Shown: in pieces, positions 1-5,882 of the stretch | How positions within the stretch are numbered: position 1 is the first letter of the stretch | Layout: each line of letters starts with the position of its first letter | From: JBEKJU01 sp050011095 | Lineage (GTDB): Bacteria > Desulfobacterota > Syntrophorhabdia > Syntrophorhabdales > WCHB1-27 | Reading direction: 5' to 3' | DNA length: 16,069 nucleotides | Assembly: GCA_050011095.1 (NCBI GenBank) | Contig: JBEKJU010000189.1 | Coordinates: 1-16,069, forward strand | Position numbers and translations under genes: made by a program | The notes under the pieces: model-generated | What the model was told of the DNA's origin: nothing | Database searches by the model: none | Seen by the model: only the letters and a program-made list of their open reading frames with translations

Positions 1-157
1 TAAAATCAATGATGTCAGGTAGATAGCACACCTATCCATAGAAGTCTAGAAATATAAATCATCAGGTATTTAAGCTACTTAGCCTCTATATGTGGATGAT
101 TTCCAAATGCGTTTGCCCTGGCGGACAGGGGGAGCGCAAGGGGAGCGCTTTCCGTCG
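1..157. other. Intergenic DNA downstream of receiver-lpxC; AT-rich start with small hairpins
   Basis: I see no gene here. The first ~110 bases are clearly AT-richer than the rest of the window, which suggests an intergenic or promoter zone for something to the left. Small inverted repeats are visible: GATAG/CTATC at 22-26 and 32-36, and CCCTG/CAGGG at 116-120 and 126-130 around a 5-base loop. The second lies about 28 bases past the lpxC stop codon (minus strand) and could be part of its 3' end, but it has no T-tract, so I do not call it a terminator. A direct repeat of GGGGAGCGC occurs at 129-137 and 140-148. Confidence 0.5.
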
Positions 158-1417
158 CTAACGGCGGAGGCCTTGCTTCAGCTCTTTTACGAGGGCGATA
201 TTCTCCAGGTGCCCGCTCTGGCGCGCGACCACCTTGCCGATGACGGGACGGGCGATGAGGTAGAGGTCTCCGATCACGTCGAGGACCTTGTGCCGCACGA
301 ATTCATCGTCGAACCTCAATTTTGTATTGATGACCTCGTCATTGTTGAGGAGGATCACATTGTTCATGAGACTGCTCGCGCGACTGCCCGCCGCGAGCCC
401 CATCTTTTCGAGCCGTTCGAAGTCCTTGATGGAGCCAAACGTGCGGGCAGGGGCGATCTCCCGCAAAAAGGCGTTCTTCCCGCCCGTGAACACGTACCTC
501 TGGAGGCCGATGGGCCGCGGCTGGTCGAGGGTGTAGTCGATCTCCAACCCCCCGGCCGGTTCTATGGAAAGATGCTTGCCCTCGGGCAGATTCCGCAAGG
601 TCACCTTCTCCTTTATGACGAGCGGCTCTATGCCCTGCTTCTGCTCGATAATGCCCGCCTCTTCTATCTTGGCGCAGATCTCCTGCGCCGAGCCGTCGAA
701 GATGGGCACCTCGTCGCTTATCTTCACCAGGAGGTTCGTGATGCCGTACATATGGCACGTGGCGAGGAGGTGCTCGACGGTCCGTATCGTGCAGTGCCTC
801 CCTCTTAGGGAGGATGCGTTTCCCGAGGAATAGACATAGTCGACGAAGGCGGGAATGCGCTCGCCCTCCGGGACCTGCTCGAAGATGACGCCCGTGTCGG
901 CCGGCATGGGCAGGAGGATCATGCCCGTCTTTACACCGGAAAAGAGACCCATGCCGTAGACCACGACGCTTTTCCCGATGGTCCTCTGCCTGCACGCCTC
1001 GGGGCCGCTCCGGATCTCGATCCGCACGTCGTCTCCCGCCTTCTCTTTCCCGTTCCCCTTGCCTGCGAGTCCCCTCGAAATGACTTCGAGCACCTTATCG
1101 ATGGAGAGGGGCTTTTCGAGAAAGTCCGTGGCCCCCATCTTCACGGCCTCGACAGCGGTCGAGATGGTGCCGTGACCGGAAATCACGATGACGACCGCCT
1201 CCGGATCGTTCTCCCGTATCAGCTTCAATACCTCAAGACCGTCCATCTCGGGCATCCATATATCGAGAAGGACGATCCGGGGCTTCTCTTTCTTGAATAT
1301 GGCCAGGCCCTCTTTGCCGTCTTTCGCGGTTGAGACGACGAAGCCCTCGTCGACCAGGATCGAGGAGAGGCTGTCGAGGATGCCCTTTTCGTCGTCGATG
1401 ATGAGGACCTTTGTCAT
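158..1417 (-). CDS. lpxC: NtrX-like receiver domain fused to LpxC (UDP-3-O-acyl-GlcNAc deacetylase)
   Basis: 419 aa with two domains. Residues ~1-117 form a response-regulator receiver: acidic pair D8/D9, phospho-acceptor D52 (LLDIWMPEMDG), S80 in ISGHG and K102 in FLEKP; the wording is closest to NtrX/NtrC receivers. A short charged linker (~118-142) follows. Residues ~143-419 are a full LpxC, the zinc enzyme that commits UDP-acyl-GlcNAc to lipid A at the cytoplasmic side of the inner membrane. The active-site set is present: E215/H216 (TVEHLL), H376-K377-x-x-D380 (RHKVLD) and H403 (SGH), with E. coli-like spacing (79/238/242/265). Standalone LpxC is ~300 aa, so the extra length is the receiver. 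One oddity is that GMGLFSG carries F159 where LpxC normally has His (E. coli H19). The start ATG overlaps the upstream DUF3786 stop as ATGA, so the two are probably co-translated. No output DNA-binding or AAA domain is present. The fusion is read directly from one uninterrupted frame; regulation of LpxC by phosphorylation is inference. Confidence 0.93.
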   Translation of the reverse strand: MTKVLIIDDEKGILDSLSSILVDEGFVVSTAKDGKEGLAIFKKEKPRIVLLDIWMPEMDGLEVLKLIRENDPEAVVIVISGHGTISTAVEAVKMGATDFLEKPLSIDKVLEVISRGLAGKGNGKEKAGDDVRIEIRSGPEACRQRTIGKSVVVYGMGLFSGVKTGMILLPMPADTGVIFEQVPEGERIPAFVDYVYSSGNASSLRGRHCTIRTVEHLLATCHMYGITNLLVKISDEVPIFDGSAQEICAKIEEAGIIEQKQGIEPLVIKEKVTLRNLPEGKHLSIEPAGGLEIDYTLDQPRPIGLQRYVFTGGKNAFLREIAPARTFGSIKDFERLEKMGLAAGSRASSLMNNVILLNNDEVINTKLRFDDEFVRHKVLDVIGDLYLIARPVIGKVVARQSGHLENIALVKELKQGLRR

Positions 1418-2028
1418 CCTTCCCCGGCTACCTTGAGATAGATATATTCCAGCACGACGGCGAGCGACTCCAAATCCAGGTAGGAAGGGGCGGATGAATC
1501 GAAAAGAAACTGGAAAGAAGGGGGGAACTCCTCGTCGGCCTCCCAGAAAAGACAGAGCACGGGCACCTTCGGCAGGGGATGGACCACGCGCACCAGATCG
1601 CCCGGCATCTCTCCCCCCGCATAGGCCTCGGCGCCGAGCGCCGTGAGTCGCTCCTCCAAGACATCGCGTTTTCCCGAGAATGACAGGGCTATCTTGTCCT
1701 CTATGTTGGCCTTGATGTAGGAGGAGAACTGGGCGCCGTCCTTCAGATCCCTGTAAGGCAGCCAGCTATGGGCCAAAGGCTCGGTCCCTGCCTGAAGGAG
1801 GTAGCGCACGACAAGGATCGAGCCGATGGTATCGAGCCGCCTTTCGTCCTTGTATACGCCGTCGCGCCGGACCGCGCACTCCTCGCCGAAAACGGGGATA
1901 AGGGCATCCGTAACCGTGACGCGCCCACCGAGGAGCGGCGCATTCGCGGAAGCCCCCGTCTTCTCCACGAGGGCGAGCAAGTCCTCGCAAACCCTGTCAT
2001 AGTTCGATACGCCGTCGGTGATAAACAT
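1414..2028 (-). CDS. DUF3786 domain-containing protein
   Basis: 204 aa, soluble, with no signal peptide or membrane segment. It fits the DUF3786 pattern: a central RYLLQAGTEPLAHSW stretch followed by LKDGAQF and, toward the C-terminus, a PKVPVLCLFWEADEEFPPSF-type segment with LFDSSAPSYL. The family is uncharacterised and, from general knowledge, common in anaerobes where it often sits near corrinoid or CO/acetyl-CoA pathway genes; no such genes are visible here. Its stop overlaps the start of receiver-LpxC by 4 bp, so the two form one transcription unit. An AAGG sequence sits only 1 base before the ATG, which is too close for an ordinary Shine-Dalgarno. Family assignment is from motif recognition; the function is unknown. 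Confidence 0.8.
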   Translation of the reverse strand: MFITDGVSNYDRVCEDLLALVEKTGASANAPLLGGRVTVTDALIPVFGEECAVRRDGVYKDERRLDTIGSILVVRYLLQAGTEPLAHSWLPYRDLKDGAQFSSYIKANIEDKIALSFSGKRDVLEERLTALGAEAYAGGEMPGDLVRVVHPLPKVPVLCLFWEADEEFPPSFQFLFDSSAPSYLDLESLAVVLEYIYLKVAGEG

Positions 2029-2033
2029 GCCTT

Positions 2034-2062
2034 AGTTTAATAAATAAAGGCGTCATTTACAA
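2034..2062 (-). promoter_or_regulatory. Weak candidate sigma70 promoter for DUF3786-lpxC
   Basis: On the minus strand TTGTAA (2057-2062), a 17-base spacer and TAAACT (2034-2039) match the sigma70 boxes at 4 of 6 positions each. The predicted start of transcription would be near 2027, at the ATG (2028), so if real the transcript would have almost no leader. Other weak matches exist in this 107-bp divergent spacer, so confidence is low. Confidence 0.3.
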
Positions 2063-2100
2063 CTATTATGATGGCCCATCAACGAACCCGATCATCCATG

Positions 2101-2127
2101 TTGACAATAGGCCTGGCAAAATATAAA
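2101..2127 (+). promoter_or_regulatory. Sigma70-type promoter of the queD operon, next to the start codon
   Basis: A perfect -35 box TTGACA (2101-2106) is followed by TATAAA (2122-2127, 15-base spacer) or TAAATT (2124-2129, 17-base spacer). Transcription would begin about 2134-2136, and the queD ATG is at 2136. No Shine-Dalgarno sequence is visible between the boxes and the ATG. This points to a leaderless or nearly leaderless mRNA. Confidence 0.6.
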
Positions 2128-2135
2128 TTATTGCA

Positions 2136-2504
2136 ATGTTTACCCTTTTTGTTAGAGAAACTTTTGCCGCCGCCCACAGGCTCGAATTGTACCACGGAAA
2201 GTGCGAAGCCCTCCACGGACACAACTTCAGGGTGGAGGCCCTCTTCGAGGGCGAGCAGATAGGCGACGAGGGAATGCTCATCGATTTCGCCATCCTTAAG
2301 GCCCATCTCCGGGAAGTGGTCGCCGACCTCGATCACAAATACATCAACGACATCCCCTTCTTCAAAGACAGGGCGAGCTCGTCCGAGTACCTCGCGTTCT
2401 ACATACATGACCGTCTCGCGGAACTCGTCCGCGGAAAGGCCGTCACGGTGAAAGAGGTGAGGGTGTGGGAATCGGATAACGCCTATGCGGCATACAGAGG
2501 TTAG
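2136..2504 (+). CDS. queD: 6-carboxytetrahydropterin synthase QueD (PTPS/COG0720 family)
   Basis: 122 aa, the usual length for the family. It converts 7,8-dihydroneopterin triphosphate to 6-carboxytetrahydropterin, the second step toward preQ0/queuosine in the cytosol. Zinc ligands are H14 (AAHRL), H27 and H29 (LHGHN); the catalytic Cys is C23 in KCEALHGH; D66-H67 (DLDHKYIND) and E112 (VRVWE) complete the active site. The Glu directly after the Cys leaves open a dual pterin/folate role described for some COG0720 members. The start at 2136 gives the expected N-terminus (MFxL) and has no Shine-Dalgarno. It is the first gene of a five-gene unit; folE2, which supplies its substrate, begins 6 bp later. 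The queC and queE genes are not in the window. Confidence 0.92.
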   Translation: MFTLFVRETFAAAHRLELYHGKCEALHGHNFRVEALFEGEQIGDEGMLIDFAILKAHLREVVADLDHKYINDIPFFKDRASSSEYLAFYIHDRLAELVRGKAVTVKEVRVWESDNAYAAYRG

Positions 2505-2510
2505 ACCCGG

Positions 2511-3299
2511 ATGAAGGACGTCCAGAGCATGTACGATTCGAGGAACATCGACATAGACAAGGTGGGCGTCAAGAACGTGAAGTATCCGATAGTCGTCCTC
2601 GATAAGAGAAACGGCACCCAGCACACCATTGCCGAGATCAGCATGTACGTGAGCCTTCCCCGTGACTACAAGGGCACCCACATGAGCAGGTTCGTCGAGA
2701 TCCTGCACGCCCATAAGAATATGATGAACATGAGGGACTTCCCCGCGGTCCTCCGCGAGATGAAGCAAAGACTGAACGCCGAGACGGCGCACATGGAGGT
2801 GCGCTTCCCGTACTTCATCAAGAAGGATGCGCCCATATCGGGCACGCCGGGTTATCTGGAGTACATGTGCGGCTTCGCGGGCCACGTCGACAGGCAGAAC
2901 GAGATGAAGGACTTCACCGTTTCCGTATCGGTCCCCGTGACGACCCTCTGCCCCTGCTCGAAGGAGATAAGCGATTACGGGGCCCATAACCAGAGAGGCG
3001 TCGTGACCGTGGCGGTGCAGTTCAAGCGCTTCTTCTGGATAGAGGACCTGATCGCCCTCATCGAGGGCTGTTCGAGCTGCGACGTTTACTCGGTCCTCAA
3101 GAGGCAGGACGAGAAGTTCGTCACGGAAAAGGCCTTCCAGAACCCGAAGTTCGTGGAAGACGTGGCGAGGGACATCGCGGAAAGGCTGGACAGCGAGTCG
3201 AATGTCACCCACTTTGTCATAGAGGCGGAGAACTTCGAGAGCATCCACAACCACAGCGCCTATGCGTACTTGGAGAGAAAAAACGGAGGGAAGGTATGA
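2511..3299 (+). CDS. folE2: GTP cyclohydrolase FolE2 (type IB)
   Basis: 262 aa, family length. It converts GTP to 7,8-dihydroneopterin triphosphate, the shared entry step to folate and queuosine. The hallmark segment CPCSKEISDYGAHNQRG is intact with the catalytic Cys at residue 147, the same number as in characterised FolE2 enzymes. FolE2 is the family that does not depend strictly on zinc, unlike FolE1, so its presence suits low-zinc growth (family knowledge). The ATG follows the queD stop by 6 bp, with AGAGG ~10 bases upstream. Its own stop overlaps the next start as ATGA. Pairing with queD supports queuosine or folate supply. Confidence 0.95.
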   Translation: MKDVQSMYDSRNIDIDKVGVKNVKYPIVVLDKRNGTQHTIAEISMYVSLPRDYKGTHMSRFVEILHAHKNMMNMRDFPAVLREMKQRLNAETAHMEVRFPYFIKKDAPISGTPGYLEYMCGFAGHVDRQNEMKDFTVSVSVPVTTLCPCSKEISDYGAHNQRGVVTVAVQFKRFFWIEDLIALIEGCSSCDVYSVLKRQDEKFVTEKAFQNPKFVEDVARDIAERLDSESNVTHFVIEAENFESIHNHSAYAYLERKNGGKV

Positions 3300-3766
3300 A
3301 GAAGGGAATTGCTGTCTTAGTGGCAATAATGCTTTTCACGGGGGGATGTACGGCTTTTGAGAAATCGACGGTCCGCGACGAGGGGGCGACACCGAAGAAG
3401 GACGCCCCTAACGTCGTCTTGTATACGTTTCCCGATATCCCGGTACCAAAGGAGCTTACCCTTGAAAGGGACAAGACCTTCATCTATGAAACGCCAAGCG
3501 TGAAGGCGGGCGTTCTCGTGCTTTCCGGAAACGTCGATCTCGCCTCTCTGGAGAATTACTTCAGGATCAACATGACCAAGAACGGCTGGCGCTTCGTCAA
3601 CAGGTACCAGTATGGCGACACGATCCTGAATTTCATCAAGGACGATCGGGCCTCAAATATCAGGGCAACGAGGAGCCCCTTCACCACCCACGTCGAGATT
3701 TGGGTCGGTCCGGTCGACAGGGTTGCGTCCACGCCCGCCACGTCGAAGGAAGATGACTTCAAATAG
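3296..3766 (+). CDS. Small putative lipoprotein of unknown function
   Basis: 156 aa. The N-terminus has two lysines and a hydrophobic stretch ending in FTGGC, a plausible lipobox with the lipidated Cys at residue 18; the residue after it is Thr, which does not signal inner-membrane retention. The mature part has a segment FPDIPVPKEL followed by a region pairing AGVLVLSGNV with ENYFRINMTKNGW and then a tail of beta-type sequence. I have an impression of similar small lipoproteins in delta-type proteobacteria but cannot name a family. It overlaps the folE2 stop by 4 bp and the DUF2007 start by 14 bp, so it is in the operon, but nothing links it to pterin chemistry. Confidence 0.8.
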   Translation: MKKGIAVLVAIMLFTGGCTAFEKSTVRDEGATPKKDAPNVVLYTFPDIPVPKELTLERDKTFIYETPSVKAGVLVLSGNVDLASLENYFRINMTKNGWRFVNRYQYGDTILNFIKDDRASNIRATRSPFTTHVEIWVGPVDRVASTPATSKEDDFK

Positions 3767-3995
3767 GTGGACCAGGATCCATACCGTCGAGAGCATCTTT
3801 GAGATGGACGTGCTCAAGGCCGCCCTCGAAAAAGAATCGATAGAGTACGTCATGAAGGAACACAAGGATACGGCCTATGACGGTCTCTTCATACTCCAGA
3901 AAGGCTACGCGACCCTCTTCGTGAGGGAGACGGACGAGGCCCCGGCAAGGGCCGTCGTGAAGGGCGTCAAGCAGATGCTCTTTGTGGCGTCGTGA
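3753..3995 (+). CDS. DUF2007 domain protein (putative signal-transducing protein family)
   Basis: 80 aa from ATG 3753. It has the DUF2007 pattern: an N-terminal VESIFEMDVLKAALEKESIE segment (the usual acquire-and-compare start of this small alpha/beta fold), a KEHKDTAY segment and a C-terminal strand-helix GYATLFVRETDEAPARAVV. A TTG at 3723 in the same frame would add ten Arg/Pro-rich residues that read like out-of-frame sequence of the lipoprotein gene, so I prefer 3753; GAAGGA lies only 2 bases before this ATG. The function is not known. It overlaps its upstream neighbour by 14 bp and its stop overlaps the yqeC GTG start. Confidence 0.75.
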   Translation: MTSNRWTRIHTVESIFEMDVLKAALEKESIEYVMKEHKDTAYDGLFILQKGYATLFVRETDEAPARAVVKGVKQMLFVAS

Positions 3996-4708
3996 TAAGG
4001 ATCGATCCGCTCCCGTCCCTGACCAGCGAGAAATTCATCAGCTTCGTCGGCGCCGGCGGAAAAACGTCGCTCGCCGAGTATCTCGGACAGGCGGCCGCCC
4101 GCGACGGAAAACGCGTGGCGATCACGACCACCACCAGGATATGGGCCAGGGAGCCGTGCGCGACCTTCGAGGGCCTGAGCCAAAAAAAAGGCGCGCCGAC
4201 GCGGCGATTCGTCCGGGTGGGCAAGACAATCGATCAGGGAAAGCTGACCGGCCTCGCGCCCGATGAGGTGAGGGCGCTGGGAAGGGATTACGATCTAGTA
4301 CTCGTCGAGGCGGACGGGGCGAAGGGATTGCCCTTGAAGCATCCTGCATCGTACGAGCCCGTGATCCCGCGGTTTTCCGACCGCACGGTAGTGGTTGCCG
4401 GCCTCGACGCCCTGGGCGGCACTATCGAGGAGCGCGTCTTCAGGTGGAGGCTCTTTGCCGAGGCCTCGGGTCTGCCGCCTGATGGGGAGATCACGATCCC
4501 CGTTTTCTTAAGGTTTTTCGAGGGCGATAGCCTCCTGAAGGGTGTCGAGAGGGACAAGGCCGTTATTGTCCTGAATAAGTATGACGCCTGCCCGAGGCAC
4601 GAATTGGTGCCGGAGCTTGCCCGCCATATCTTGCGCCTTGCGGGATTAAGCCACGTGATCGTGGCGAGCGTGAGCCAGGGGGCGTTCTACGGCGTCACTC
4701 CGGGATAA
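3992..4708 (+). CDS. yqeC: YqeC, putative selenium-dependent hydroxylase accessory protein
   Basis: 238 aa. It is a P-loop-type protein: FVGAGGKT (residues ~17-24) is a Walker A variant, LVEADGAKGLPLK is the family signature near the middle, and VLNKYDAC resembles a GTPase NKxD motif. YqeC genes are associated with selenium-dependent molybdenum hydroxylases (xanthine dehydrogenase-like); the biochemical role is unproven and no hydroxylase or mocA/xdhC partner is visible in the window. The GTG start overlaps the DUF2007 stop (GTGA), with no Shine-Dalgarno, suggesting coupled translation. The last base of the stop codon is the first base of the 117-bp dispersed repeat, so the original C-terminus may have been altered, though the length is within the family range. 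Confidence 0.85.
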   Translation: MIRIDPLPSLTSEKFISFVGAGGKTSLAEYLGQAAARDGKRVAITTTTRIWAREPCATFEGLSQKKGAPTRRFVRVGKTIDQGKLTGLAPDEVRALGRDYDLVLVEADGAKGLPLKHPASYEPVIPRFSDRTVVVAGLDALGGTIEERVFRWRLFAEASGLPPDGEITIPVFLRFFEGDSLLKGVERDKAVIVLNKYDACPRHELVPELARHILRLAGLSHVIVASVSQGAFYGVTPG

Positions 4709-4824
4709 GGGCTCGTCAGAAAATAAATGGGCCATCTGGCTCGTCCTTTTGTCCGCCCGCTTCGTTGCGAAAAGGTCATGTACATCCAGTACATTTGGCC
4801 TTTCCGCGCCTCGCCGATCGGCCA
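4708..4824 (+). repeat. 117-bp dispersed repeat, copy 1
   Basis: This copy matches 9000-9116 over 117 bp with one mismatch (C at 4746, T in copy 2). The core at 4767-4807 folds into a long imperfect hairpin: GCGAAAAGGTCA pairs with TTGGCCTTTCCGC-side sequence, then TGTAC/GTACA, with loop ATCCA. The right end contains the palindrome GCCGATCGGC. It starts at the yqeC stop codon and lies between two convergent genes, so the hairpin might also serve as a 3'-end structure for yqeC. There is no transposase in the repeat; it resembles a REP/MITE-type intergenic element. Confidence 0.9.
4767..4807 (+). other. Long hairpin in the dispersed repeat (copy 1)
   Basis: The arms pair over about 17 positions with one A/C mismatch, one G-T wobble and a two-base bulge, around the 5-base loop ATCCA. 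The same fold occurs at 9059-9099. There is no U-tract, so it is not a standard intrinsic terminator. Confidence 0.7.
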
Positions 4825-4867
4825 AGGCCTCGAATCTCCGCGCCAGCTCGTAGTGCCTTGCAATTCC

Positions 4868-5872
4868 CTACCCCATGGCCCGGATAGCCTCTTCCACCGT
4901 CCCCGCATCGGGCGACACCTCATGGAATATCCCCTCTATACGGGCGCGGTCGAGCCGCTCAAAATCCCTCTCCATGGGTGAGACGATAACGCCCCCCATC
5001 TCGACGACCGCCGGGCTCACGGCGAGGCGCTCACCCCCCTTTCCATAAAAGGCGTCGGGGCGGTGCTTGGCCCGCGGGAAGACCAGGATGGCATAGCAAT
5101 CCCCGGCCCTGAGACAGATAAGGTTCATCATGGGCTCCTCGCTCACGAGGAGCACGCCCTTCAGGGCCTTAACGAAACCTTGGAAGACATCCCCCAGCGC
5201 ATCCGGATCGGGCCCGTCCAGGATGACGACCTGTCTGGCCACGTCCTTCACCCGCCACACGAAAACGCCGTTGATCTTTCGTGCGAAGTCCCTTTTTTCC
5301 GCGGAGATCTCCCCCTCGATGGGCATAAGGCCCGCCGGCACGGCCTGAAAGTGGAGATGATCGGGGGCCGAAGCACCGCATCTCGGTCCGTTGTAGAGGA
5401 CCCGGAAGGAGGGTCCAAGGTCGGCCATGAGCCGAAGAAGGGTCGTGACTGCCCCGTCCACGCCCTGGGGGAGGTGGCGCAGGTGGGATATGGTGAAGTG
5501 GGCGGGGAATACGGGCATGGGGTTGCAGAGGATGAGGTAGTCGTCGCGATAGAGGATGCCCTTCTGCCCTTCGGGCAGGCCGTCGGGGCAAAGAAAACAG
5601 GCCCGCCCCCGCACGGCCTTCTCTCCCACATCGGCCAGGGTGCTTGTGATCCTTCCGGGGTTGTGCTGGACGCGGACGGAAAAGCCGTTGCAGGGGATCT
5701 CCCGTTCCCTCACTTCCTTTAGCGACTCATAGCCCCGGCCGCACGCGGGCCATGTCCTCTTCTGTTCCGCGAGGAGGTCGAGGCAGAGCGCGGGAAGGGG
5801 CTTCTGGGAAGCGGTCTTATCGAGGGAGGCGTAAATCCTGTTGCCCCGAAGGCCGTCGGTTTCCGTTCCCAT
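4868..5872 (-). CDS. DUF4922 protein, HIT-like/GalT-Ap4A phosphorylase superfamily
   Basis: 334 aa, soluble. The central signature is a Cys pair CFLC (92-95) followed by LPEGQKG, a strand segment YLILCNPMPVFPAHFTI and the nucleotidyl-transfer motif DHLHFQ (H172, H174, Q176). The HxHxQ form, rather than HxHxH, places it with galactose-1-phosphate uridylyltransferase and Ap4A or GDP-hexose phosphorylases, which form a nucleotidyl-His intermediate. Substrate is unknown. It starts 10 bp after the glycosyltransferase stop, with AGGA/GGGAGG sequences upstream, so the two are co-transcribed. A role in making or recycling the nucleotide-sugar used by that enzyme is a reasonable inference. It converges on yqeC. 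Confidence 0.8.
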   Translation of the reverse strand: MGTETDGLRGNRIYASLDKTASQKPLPALCLDLLAEQKRTWPACGRGYESLKEVREREIPCNGFSVRVQHNPGRITSTLADVGEKAVRGRACFLCPDGLPEGQKGILYRDDYLILCNPMPVFPAHFTISHLRHLPQGVDGAVTTLLRLMADLGPSFRVLYNGPRCGASAPDHLHFQAVPAGLMPIEGEISAEKRDFARKINGVFVWRVKDVARQVVILDGPDPDALGDVFQGFVKALKGVLLVSEEPMMNLICLRAGDCYAILVFPRAKHRPDAFYGKGGERLAVSPAVVEMGGVIVSPMERDFERLDRARIEGIFHEVSPDAGTVEEAIRAMG

Positions 5873-5882
5873 GCGTCCTGCC

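Noticed and set aside
92..808. Plus-strand frame opposite lpxC
   Set aside because: It overlaps the LpxC active-site codons in antisense; no ribosome site or domain.
2079..3326. Long open frame (415 codons) on the minus strand across queD-folE2
   Set aside because: It is antisense to two firmly identified enzymes and has no family resemblance; it is a GC-rich codon shadow.
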